Below, in pieces: positions 24,780 to 32,336 of a stretch of 64,000 nucleotides of DNA (positions within the stretch are counted from its first letter, which is position 1; each line of letters starts with the position of its first letter). Made by a program: the position numbers and the translations under genes. This stretch comes from Actinomycetota bacterium (GTDB lineage: Bacteria > Actinomycetota > Acidimicrobiia > Acidimicrobiales > Microtrichaceae). The stretch is from NCBI GenBank assembly GCA_016870275.1, contig VGBZ01000004.1, positions 62,001 to 126,000 on the forward strand. The letters run 5' to 3'. The notes below the pieces were generated by a model, which saw only the letters and a program-made list of their open reading frames with translations, was not told the DNA's origin and did no database searches.

Positions 24780-25036
24780 GATCTCGTCCGATCGAGGAAT
24801 CGGGCGACTGCGACGCTCCCGAGGAACGCGAGCAGCGTGAGGAGCAGGATGAGCACAGCGACCGCCGGCTGGAACGACCACGCAGAGGTCACAGCGAGCA
24901 TGTTGATGATCGTGGCGGTGAGGAGATCCAGCCCGACGGCCCGGTCGGGCACACCCACCGACCGGGCGACGTGCACGATGCTCACGATCCCGGCGATGCT
25001 CAACAACACCGTCGAGATCACGACCGCAACGATCAC
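24776..25036 (-). CDS. mrpF: Monovalent cation/H+ antiporter subunit F
   Basis: 86 residues from a GTG at 25036, three membrane helices. Family landmarks: VHVARSVGVPDRAVGLDLLT (the PDR.V.LD signature) and an N-terminal hydrophobic helix. Overlaps mrpE and mrpG by 4 nt each. Confidence 0.9.
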   Translation of the reverse strand: MIVAVVISTVLLSIAGIVSIVHVARSVGVPDRAVGLDLLTATIINMLAVTSAWSFQPAVAVLILLLTLLAFLGSVAVARFLDRTRS

Positions 25037-25620
25037 GATGCCCCCCCGCTGCCGCTGCCGCTGTCGCCGGCGGTGTCGCTGCCGTGTCCGGTCTGACCGG
25101 CGATCGGTGTGAGCGCTCGCAGGACCAGTCGCTCGAGTCGGGCCACGTCGGCCCGCACGTCGTCCGGGTCGCCGAGACCGAGTACGTGGACCTCGATCGC
25201 AGGCGGCTCGGAACGGACGTCCAGGGAGAGCGTGCCCGGTGTCAGGGTGATCGAGTCGGCGATCACCGTCGCCACGAATGGGTCGGACTGGATGAGTGGG
25301 CAGGACACCACCCCTGTTCGGATCCGCTCCGGGGTCGGTCGGAGTACCGCAACGGCCACCGTCCACGACGACGAGATGAGCAACCACAGGAAGGTTGCTG
25401 CGAAACGGGCCAGCCCGATCGGGTGGACGTGGTGGGTACGGGCCGGGGTGCCCAGTGCGACGAGCGTGAGCGCAATGACCACGATGCCGGAGAACAGGTT
25501 GGCCCAGCTGACCTCGCCCCAGAGAGCGAACCACAACACGAGCAACAACGCTGCTTGCATCCAGCGCCCGCCGAGCGCGCTTCGGCGGGTGACGGTTGTG
25601 GACCCGCTGCCGCCGCTCAC
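25033..25620 (-). CDS. mrpE: Monovalent cation/H+ antiporter subunit E
   Basis: 195 residues from a GTG at 25620. Two or three hydrophobic segments at the N-terminus (LLLVLWFALWGEVSW, LFSGIVVIALTLVAL), then a soluble domain with IADSITLTPGTLSLD, the MrpE signature, and EVHVLGLGD. The C-terminal 20 residues are glycine/serine-rich (GSDTAGDSGSGSGG), an ornament not needed by the family. Confidence 0.9.
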   Translation of the reverse strand: MSGGSGSTTVTRRSALGGRWMQAALLLVLWFALWGEVSWANLFSGIVVIALTLVALGTPARTHHVHPIGLARFAATFLWLLISSSWTVAVAVLRPTPERIRTGVVSCPLIQSDPFVATVIADSITLTPGTLSLDVRSEPPAIEVHVLGLGDPDDVRADVARLERLVLRALTPIAGQTGHGSDTAGDSGSGSGGAS

Positions 25621-27089
25621 GGTGCCCCCACGGTCGTGGTCGCCGTTGGTGCCACAGCGAGGTCGGCCGCAGTGCGCTCGGCGAAGGAGTAGATCGGTCC
25701 GGCGAACATCACGATGGCGAGCGTGAGCGCCACGACGAACCACGTCATGGTGCTCATGAGCGGGTGGTGTCGCAGAACGCCGCGGGGCCGATTGTCGGGC
25801 GCAGCTCCCCAGAACGCTCCTGTCCAGATCTTCATCATGGAGACCAACGTCAGGATGGAGACGACGAGAGCGACGGCCACGATCCACCACTCGCCCTGGT
25901 CGAGTCCCACGGTGATGACGCCGAGCTTTCCGATGAAGCCGGAGAACGGAGGGATGCCGGCCAGACTGAATGCCGGTATCAGGAACAGCACCGCGAGGAA
26001 TCCAGATCGTCTCCCCAGTCCGCCGAGTCGACTGAGTTCGCTCGTCCCCTCGTCCTGCTCGACGATGCCGTCGACGAGGAAGAGCGACGTCTTCACGGGG
26101 ATGTGGTGGACGATGTAGAAGACGACCGCTGCGACTGCGGCCACGCCGCCGAGTGCGATGCCGGCGATCATGTAACCGATCGAGCTGACGATTTGGAAGC
26201 TCAGGATCCGCTTGATGTCGGCCTGGGCAATGGCACCGAGTACTCCCACCACCATGGTCGCCGCTGCGATCACGAGCAGCAGCGTGCGGTTGGAGTCGGG
26301 GAACCACTGGGTCTGGGTCCGGAGGATGGCGTACACACCCACTTTCGTGAGCAGGCCGGCGAACACGGCGCTCACGGGGCTGGGAGCGGCCGGGTAGCTG
26401 TCGGGGAGCCACGAGAAGAGTGGGAACACAGCCGCCTTGAGGCCGAAGGCGATCAGCAGCAGCAGGCTGAGTCCGAGTGCGACGCCGTCGGGGAGCGCTG
26501 CGAGCCGGTCGGGCAGCTCGGCCATGGACAGGGTGCCGGTGGTGGCGAACACGAGTGCCACACCGGTGACCAACACGAGTGACTCGACTACGTTGAGCAC
26601 CACGTAGGTGGTGCCCGAGCGGATCTGGTCGTCGCTGCCCTCGAGGGTCATCAGCACGTAGCTGGCCATGAGCAGGATCTCGAAGCAGACGAACAGGTTG
26701 AACAGGTCGCCGGCCAGGAACGCCCCGCTCACTCCGGCCACGAGTGCGAGGTACGCCGGTGCGTACCACGGTGATCGCTCATCCCGTGATCCCTGGCCGA
26801 TCGCGTACACGAGCACGGCGAACATCATCACGTTGCCGATCACGAGCATGAGCGCGCCGAGCCGGTCGGCCACGAACGTGATCGAGATGGCGTCGGGCCA
26901 CCCACCCATGGAGGTGGTGACGGGCCCCACGGTGTCGACGTGCACGAGCACTGCGATCGAGGCGACGGTCACGGCGCCGCTGACGCTCAGCGCGATCACT
27001 CGCTGCGCCGTCTGCGAGCGCGCCACGATGAAGCACAGCGCGGTGCCGAGCAGCGGGCCCGCCACGAACAGCGCCAGACCTCCGGTCAC
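25617..27089 (-). CDS. mrpD: Monovalent cation/H+ antiporter subunit D
   Basis: 490 residues and about 14 membrane helices, homologous to the NuoL/M/N proton-pumping subunits of complex I. Landmarks: the key glutamate in CFEILLMASYVLM, a lysine in FGLKAAVFPLFSWLPDSYPA, and PVSAVFAGLLTKVGVYAILR. The conserved HHIPVKTSLFLVDG motif is also present. With MrpA it forms the ion-conducting module. GTG at 27089 overlaps mrpC. Confidence 0.93.
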   Translation of the reverse strand: MTGGLALFVAGPLLGTALCFIVARSQTAQRVIALSVSGAVTVASIAVLVHVDTVGPVTTSMGGWPDAISITFVADRLGALMLVIGNVMMFAVLVYAIGQGSRDERSPWYAPAYLALVAGVSGAFLAGDLFNLFVCFEILLMASYVLMTLEGSDDQIRSGTTYVVLNVVESLVLVTGVALVFATTGTLSMAELPDRLAALPDGVALGLSLLLLIAFGLKAAVFPLFSWLPDSYPAAPSPVSAVFAGLLTKVGVYAILRTQTQWFPDSNRTLLLVIAAATMVVGVLGAIAQADIKRILSFQIVSSIGYMIAGIALGGVAAVAAVVFYIVHHIPVKTSLFLVDGIVEQDEGTSELSRLGGLGRRSGFLAVLFLIPAFSLAGIPPFSGFIGKLGVITVGLDQGEWWIVAVALVVSILTLVSMMKIWTGAFWGAAPDNRPRGVLRHHPLMSTMTWFVVALTLAIVMFAGPIYSFAERTAADLAVAPTATTTVGAP

Positions 27090-27469
27090 GTCTCCTCCCC
27101 GAAGTCCTCGTCCACGTCGGGCTCGGCGGCGATCCGGCGGTCGCTGAGGTCGTCCTCGACGACGTCGTTCCCATCGATCGTCCACGACCGGTACGCCATC
27201 GACAACAGGAACGCCACGATCGCCAGGCCGATCACGATGGCGGTGAGCACGAGCGCCTGCGGGACCGGATCGGTGAAGTCCGCCGGGTCGGAGCCGGTGC
27301 CGAGGATCGGCACGCCGTCGGGCACGCTGCCCGAGGTGAGGATGAGCAGGTTGACCGCGTTGCCGAGCAGGCCGATCCCCAGGATGATCCGCGTCAGGGA
27401 ACGGTGCAGGACGAGGAACGTCCCGACCGAGAACAGCACGGCGATCAACCCGGCCTGGGCGATGCTCAC
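27086..27469 (-). CDS. mrpC: Monovalent cation/H+ antiporter subunit C
   Basis: 127 residues, NuoK-like. Three helices: AGLIAVLFSVGTFLVLHRSL, ILGIGLLGNAVNLLIL and PQALVLTAIVIGLAIVAFLL. The conserved PQALVLTAIVI motif is intact. The soluble tail (VVEDDLSDRRIAAEPDVDED) is acidic and longer than average. GTG start at 27469 overlaps mrpB. Confidence 0.92.
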   Translation of the reverse strand: MSIAQAGLIAVLFSVGTFLVLHRSLTRIILGIGLLGNAVNLLILTSGSVPDGVPILGTGSDPADFTDPVPQALVLTAIVIGLAIVAFLLSMAYRSWTIDGNDVVEDDLSDRRIAAEPDVDEDFGEET

Positions 27470-27996
27470 CGGTCTGCCTCTGCTCGGTCATCGTCGTCCA
27501 GTGGATCGGCGTCCAGTGGACCGCCGTCCTCTGGATCGCCGGTCTCACCTCGCCGGGCTTCGTTGTCGGCTTCGGCGAGCGCGACCAGGATCGCAGCGAC
27601 CACTCCGGCGACCAGGGTGAACACGCCGAGGTCGAACAGGGCCGACGACACGATCTTGACCTCACCGATGAGCGGCAGGTTCACCTTCCAGATCGCCGAC
27701 TCGAGGAACGACGATCCGAACAGGAGCGGGACGGCACCGGTGGCCACGGCGAGGAGCAGGCCGGCGCCGATCACCACGATCGGGTCGACGGGCAGGCGTC
27801 GCACGGCTTCGGTGCCGTCGGTCAGGTAGCGGAGCACGAGCACGATGCCGACGATCAACCCACCGGCGAACCCGCCACCCGGTGCGTTGTGGCCGCGGAA
27901 GGTCACGAACACTGCCACCAGGACCAGCACCGGGGTGAGCCCGGACACTGTCAGCGACAGGATCGTCGAGCGGGGTGTGGCGGAACGCGGGCTCAT
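27466..27996 (-). CDS. mrpB: Monovalent cation/H+ antiporter subunit B
   Basis: 176 residues. Four helices with the MnhB signature GHNAPGGGFAGGLIVG near residues 34-49 and KIVSSALFDLGVFTLV. The last 30 residues are strongly acidic (EARRGETGDPEDGGPLDADP). ATG at 27996 overlaps the mrpA stop by 4 nt. Confidence 0.92.
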   Translation of the reverse strand: MSPRSATPRSTILSLTVSGLTPVLVLVAVFVTFRGHNAPGGGFAGGLIVGIVLVLRYLTDGTEAVRRLPVDPIVVIGAGLLLAVATGAVPLLFGSSFLESAIWKVNLPLIGEVKIVSSALFDLGVFTLVAGVVAAILVALAEADNEARRGETGDPEDGGPLDADPLDDDDRAEADR

Positions 27997-30353
27997 CGCC
28001 ACACCTCGGGTGCCCGACCGGAGAGGTCCTTGACGTCGGTGCCGTCGAGGAGCTGCTTGCGTCGCTGTTCGCGCCGAGCCGCGGCGACCAGGTTGATCAC
28101 GCCCGCCCCGGCGATGGCGAGCACCGTGATCTCGCCCATGGTGTCGAACCCGCGGAAGTCGACGATGATCACGTTGACGACGTTGCGTCCGCCGGCCTCC
28201 GGCTCGGATCGGGCGATGTACTCCTCGGCGACCGACGGGTCGGTGCGGGCCGTCGATGCCTGCAGCGCGAATCCGGCGACGCTCAGGCCGATCACCACCG
28301 AGACGGCGATTCGCACTCCGAGCGGAGCCCAGTCGGGGGCGGCCGAGAACCGCTGCGGGAGTCGGGCCAGGACGAGCAGGTAGACGGCGATCGTCACGGT
28401 CTCGACCAGGAACTGGGTGACGGCCAGGTCCGGGGCGCCCTGGAGGAGGAACACGAGCGCCAGCAGGTAGCCGCTGCCGCCGAGCGCGAGCGCGGCGGCG
28501 AACCGCTGGCGCGCAACGGCGACCGCCAGGGCGCTGAGTGCCGTGGCGCCGCAGGCGACCACCTCTAGCGGCGAGTTGGCGAGCGGGACCGCCGACCAGT
28601 CGAACGAGCCGGCGTGCGTTGCGAGTGCCGCTCCGGCCGCGGCGGCGACGGAGAGCAGGACGATCCCCAGGTAGAGCGGGAGCGACCCGCTCTGCGTGAC
28701 ACCGGTGACGCGTCGTGACCCCGACAGCACCCCCTCGTAGCCGCGGTCGTACGCAATCGTCGACAGGCTCCGCGGGGCGTCGGTCGTGGCGGTCGCCGCC
28801 CGGGTGGACCACCAGAGCGCACCGCCGCCGATCAGCGCGAACGCTGAGAGGCCGAGCGCCGGCGTGAACCCGTGCCACAGGTACAGCTCCCGCCCGCCCG
28901 ATGCCGGGTCGAGCGACGCCGCGACGCGTGCCAGCCACGCACCGACCGGCCCGGCGGCCAGACCGGCGGCGAGTCCGAGCAGTGCGAGCAGCGCAGGTGG
29001 CCCGACGAGCACCGGCCCCGGTCGGTGCAGGTGCTCGGGGTCGATCGCATCCGCTGCGATGGTTCCGTCACCGAGCACTCCAAGGGCGAGGCGGATCGTG
29101 TAGGCGACGGTGAGGAGCGAACCGAGCACCACCCCGACGAGTGCGAGTGTCCCCGGCCAGCCGGCGCCGCCCTCGATGAGCGCTTCGAGCGCGCCCTCCT
29201 TGGTCACGAAGCCGAACGTCGGCGGGATGGCCGCCATGGAGGCTGCGGCCAGCACCACTGCGGTCGCCAGCACCCCGAATCGGCGAACGCCCCGGATCCG
29301 ACGCAGGTCGCGGGTCCCGGTGGCGTGGTCCACGGCGCCCACTGCCAGGAACCACGACGCCTTGAACAGTGCGTGTGCGAGCAGGACCGCCACCCCGGCG
29401 TAGGTGGTGGCGGGGGTCCCGAGGCCGACCAGGATCATGATCAGTCCGAGCTGGCTGACGGTGCCGTGCGCCAGTGCGAGCTTGGCGTCCTGTTGGCGCA
29501 TCGACCGGACGCCACCGAGCAGGACCGAGCCCAGTCCGCACACCACGATGATGGGACGCCAGACCGCCACGTCGGCGAAGGTGGGGGCGAGCCGGGCCAC
29601 CACCACGATGCCCGCCTTCACCATGGTTGCCGAGTGCAGGTAGGCGCTGACCGGCGTGGGTGCCGCCATGGCACCGGGGAGCCAGAACTGGAACGGGAAC
29701 TGCGCCGACTTGGTGGCGGTGCCGACGAGGACGAGCACGAGCGCAGCGGGCACCACTCCTCCGCTCGGATCCGCCGCCAGCAGACCGGAGATCGTCGTGG
29801 TCCCGCCCGCGATCCCCAGCAGGACCAGCCCGGCGAGGAGCGACAGCCCTCCGATCCCGGTCACGAGCAGCGCCCGGAGCGCAGCGGCCCGTGCGGTGGC
29901 CGACCGGTCGTCGGTGCCGATGAGCAGGAACGACGCCACCGACGTCAGCTCCCAGAACACGAACAGGGTGAGGAGTCCGTCGGACCAGACCAGCCCCAGC
30001 ATCGCTGCGGCGAACACGCCGAGCAGTCCGGCGATCCGGGCCCGCTCGTAGGACTCGCTGAAGTAGCCGCTCGAGTAGACGGTGACGAGGGCGCCGACGC
30101 CGGTCACGAGGAGCCCCATGAGGAGCCCGAACCCGTCGAGGCGCAGATCGATCGACAGGCCGAGCTGGCCGACCCAGTCGATCGACGCCACCATCGGGTC
30201 GCCGTCGAGCACCGAGGGTGCCACGCTGATGAGCCACGCGAACGTCACGATGTGCGGCACGGTCGAGAGCGGGAACGCCACCCGATCCAGCCGACGGTGG
30301 CCGATCAGGCACACTGCTGCCACCGCGGCGTAGACGATCAGGAGAATCAGCAT
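27993..30353 (-). CDS. mrpA: Monovalent cation/H+ antiporter subunit A
   Basis: 786 residues, the largest Mrp subunit, NuoL-like. Landmarks: SSGYFSESYERARIAGLLG, the conserved glutamate in FVFWELTSVASFLLIG (residues about 130-145), SAQFPFQFWLPGAMAAPTPV and SAYLHSATMVKAGIVVVARL. The C-terminal 200 residues include the DUF4040 helices (QGAPDLAVTQFLVETVTIAV) and an MrpB-like segment NVVNVIIVDFRGFDTMGEI. It heads the seven-gene operon; every junction overlaps by 4 nt. It helps keep Na+ out and pH balanced. The 145 bases upstream of the start contain no clear promoter. Confidence 0.94.
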   Translation of the reverse strand: MLILLIVYAAVAAVCLIGHRRLDRVAFPLSTVPHIVTFAWLISVAPSVLDGDPMVASIDWVGQLGLSIDLRLDGFGLLMGLLVTGVGALVTVYSSGYFSESYERARIAGLLGVFAAAMLGLVWSDGLLTLFVFWELTSVASFLLIGTDDRSATARAAALRALLVTGIGGLSLLAGLVLLGIAGGTTTISGLLAADPSGGVVPAALVLVLVGTATKSAQFPFQFWLPGAMAAPTPVSAYLHSATMVKAGIVVVARLAPTFADVAVWRPIIVVCGLGSVLLGGVRSMRQQDAKLALAHGTVSQLGLIMILVGLGTPATTYAGVAVLLAHALFKASWFLAVGAVDHATGTRDLRRIRGVRRFGVLATAVVLAAASMAAIPPTFGFVTKEGALEALIEGGAGWPGTLALVGVVLGSLLTVAYTIRLALGVLGDGTIAADAIDPEHLHRPGPVLVGPPALLALLGLAAGLAAGPVGAWLARVAASLDPASGGRELYLWHGFTPALGLSAFALIGGGALWWSTRAATATTDAPRSLSTIAYDRGYEGVLSGSRRVTGVTQSGSLPLYLGIVLLSVAAAAGAALATHAGSFDWSAVPLANSPLEVVACGATALSALAVAVARQRFAAALALGGSGYLLALVFLLQGAPDLAVTQFLVETVTIAVYLLVLARLPQRFSAAPDWAPLGVRIAVSVVIGLSVAGFALQASTARTDPSVAEEYIARSEPEAGGRNVVNVIIVDFRGFDTMGEITVLAIAGAGVINLVAAARREQRRKQLLDGTDVKDLSGRAPEVWR

Positions 30354-30498
30354 GGCAGTCGGTCGGAGCGGTCGGCTCTGGGCCGATGCGCCGCCGCAAC
30401 CGGGACGCTAGTAGCCGGGTGTGCGGGACTGTTCCTGCGGTGTGAACCGTCGGTGAACACCGGCGTGGTGAACACCGAGCCGGTGGCCACCAGCCGCA

Positions 30499-31710
30499 TC
30501 ACCGCTCGTGACGGGCCAGTTCGGTGCGTGCCACCTGACGGCGATGGACCTCGTCGGGTCCGTCGGCGAATCGCAGCGTCCGCAGCCCGGCGTACATGCG
30601 GGCCAGCGGGAAGTCGTCGCTCACCCCGCCACCGCCGTAGGCCTGGATGGCGCGGTCGACCACACGCAACGCCGTGTTGGGCGCCACGACCTTGATGGCG
30701 GAGATCTCGATGGCCGCACCCTTGGCCCCGACGGTGTCCATGAGGTGGGCCGCCTTGAGCGTGAGCAGCCGGGCCTGTTCGATCTCGATACGCGAGTCGG
30801 CGATCCACTCGCGGATCACGCCCTGCTCGGCGAGTGGTCGACCGAACGCCACCCGGTCCAGCACCCGGGTGCACATGAGGTCGAGCGCCCGTTCGGCCAC
30901 ACCGACGCAGCGCATGCAGTGGTGGATGCGCCCGGGGCCGAGTCGCGCCTGAGCGATGGCGAAGCCGGATCCCTCCTCGCCGATCAGGTTCCCCACGGGC
31001 ACGCGCACGTCGGTGAACCGCAGCTCGCAGTGCCCCTCACGGTCCTGGTAGCCGAACACCGGCAGGTCGCGGACACGTTCGAGGCCGGGCGTGTCCATTG
31101 GCACCAGCACCATCGACTGTTGCAGGTGTCGGGGGGCATCGGGGTCGGTCTTGCCCATCACGATGAGGATCCGGCAGCGGTCCGACGCCGCGCCCGAGAT
31201 CCACCACTTCCTGCCGTTCAGGACGTAGTGGTCGCCGTCCCGTTCGATCCGCAGGGAGATGTTCGTGGCGTCCGAGGAGGCCACATCGGGCTCGGTCATG
31301 GCGAACGCCGAGCGGATCTCCCCCTCGAGCAGCGGGACGAGCCACTGATCCTGCTGCTCGGGCGTACCGAACAGCGACAGGACCTCCATGTTGCCGGTGT
31401 CGGGTGCCGAGCAGTTGATGGCCTCGGGGGCCAGGGCGCCGGACCGGCCGGTGAGCTCAGCGAGGTAGGCGTAGTCCAGGTTGGACAACGGGTTCGGGGT
31501 CCACTCGGTCCGGTGGGGGAGGAACAGGTTCCACAGGCCCTGTCGGCGGGCCTCGGCCTTGAGGTCCTCGATGACCGCCGGATGGCCGTGGTCGCCCAAC
31601 TGGGCCATCTGGGACTCGTAGATTGACTCGGCCGGGTAGACGAACTCTTCGATGAAGGCGCACAGGCGATCGTGCAGTTCACGGCCCCGTGGCGACATTC
31701 CCAGATCCAT
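30499..31710 (-). CDS. Acyl-CoA dehydrogenase (ACAD10/11-like)
   Basis: 403 residues from an ATG at 31710, which follows GAGGAG. FAD-binding and substrate motifs in order: [34 protein letters not shown] (residues about 150-164), [33 protein letters not shown] and [20 protein letters not shown]. It oxidises an acyl-CoA to the trans-2-enoyl-CoA, passing electrons to ETF. The sequence resembles ACAD10/11-type enzymes, which act on long or 4-hydroxy acyl-CoAs; exact substrate unknown. Divergent from the HD-like gene. Confidence 0.92.
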   Translation of the reverse strand: MDLGMSPRGRELHDRLCAFIEEFVYPAESIYESQMAQLGDHGHPAVIEDLKAEARRQGLWNLFLPHRTEWTPNPLSNLDYAYLAELTGRSGALAPEAINCSAPDTGNMEVLSLFGTPEQQDQWLVPLLEGEIRSAFAMTEPDVASSDATNISLRIERDGDHYVLNGRKWWISGAASDRCRILIVMGKTDPDAPRHLQQSMVLVPMDTPGLERVRDLPVFGYQDREGHCELRFTDVRVPVGNLIGEEGSGFAIAQARLGPGRIHHCMRCVGVAERALDLMCTRVLDRVAFGRPLAEQGVIREWIADSRIEIEQARLLTLKAAHLMDTVGAKGAAIEISAIKVVAPNTALRVVDRAIQAYGGGGVSDDFPLARMYAGLRTLRFADGPDEVHRRQVARTELARHER

Positions 31711-31835
31711 GCAACTCCTCGGCTCCTCGGTTCGTCGCACGGTACCCCGTTCCTCTGCTGGACAAGAGATGGGCGATGCATCGACCTCACAGCGTCCTGA
31801 TGCCACACCGAGTGGCCAATACTGTTCTCACGGTG

Positions 31836-32267
31836 ATGGATTCCCGCTACGACGAACTCAAGGAGGCCATGCTGGTGGCCGTCGGCCGGTTCGTTGCGGA
31901 AATCCATTTCCACGACGACTCCACCGGGACCCACGTCGAGTCGATTGGTGTCGTCGCCGGTGTGATCGGACGGGTCATGGCCGCACGTGGCCTGATCGAC
32001 GACTGGACCGCTGAGTGGGTCGAGCGGGTTGCGCCACTGCACGGCGTCGGGAAGCTCGACGTTCCCTCAGCCGTGCTCAACAAGCGCTTCAGTCTCGACG
32101 CTGAGCATTGGGAGGTCATTCGCCAACATCCGACGATCGGGCGGCAGCGGATCACCGGGGTGCTGTCCCGGATGGTCGATGCCGGCCGCTTGGACCCGCA
32201 CTGCCTAGAGTCCCTTCGGCAGTCTGTCGACGAACTCGACGAGCTCGCCGCTCGGACCGGTAGGTGA
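31836..32267 (+). CDS. Short, degenerate HD-GYP-like domain protein
   Basis: 143 residues. It keeps the start of an HD-GYP phosphodiesterase (FHDDSTGTHVESIGVVAGVI) and the segment GVGKLDVPSAVLNKRFSLD-AEHWEVIRQHPTIGRQRI. However, the metal-binding HD pair is changed to His69-Gly70 (LHGVGK instead of HDIGK), and the downstream GYP motif and following helices are missing. It therefore probably does not cleave cyclic di-GMP but may bind it or a partner. ATG at 31836; a GTG at 31833 is adjacent. It sits upstream of topA with a 69-base gap. Confidence 0.72.
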   Translation: MDSRYDELKEAMLVAVGRFVAEIHFHDDSTGTHVESIGVVAGVIGRVMAARGLIDDWTAEWVERVAPLHGVGKLDVPSAVLNKRFSLDAEHWEVIRQHPTIGRQRITGVLSRMVDAGRLDPHCLESLRQSVDELDELAARTGR

Positions 32268-32336
32268 GCCCCGGACGGGATCGATCTGGAGGGGGTGTTT
32301 GACACGATGGGGTTGCGGCGTCTTTCGTAGATCAGC

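Noticed and set aside
32268-32336. TTGACA upstream of topA as a promoter
   Set aside because: TTGACA is present, but no TAnnnT lies 16-19 bases downstream, so no promoter was called.
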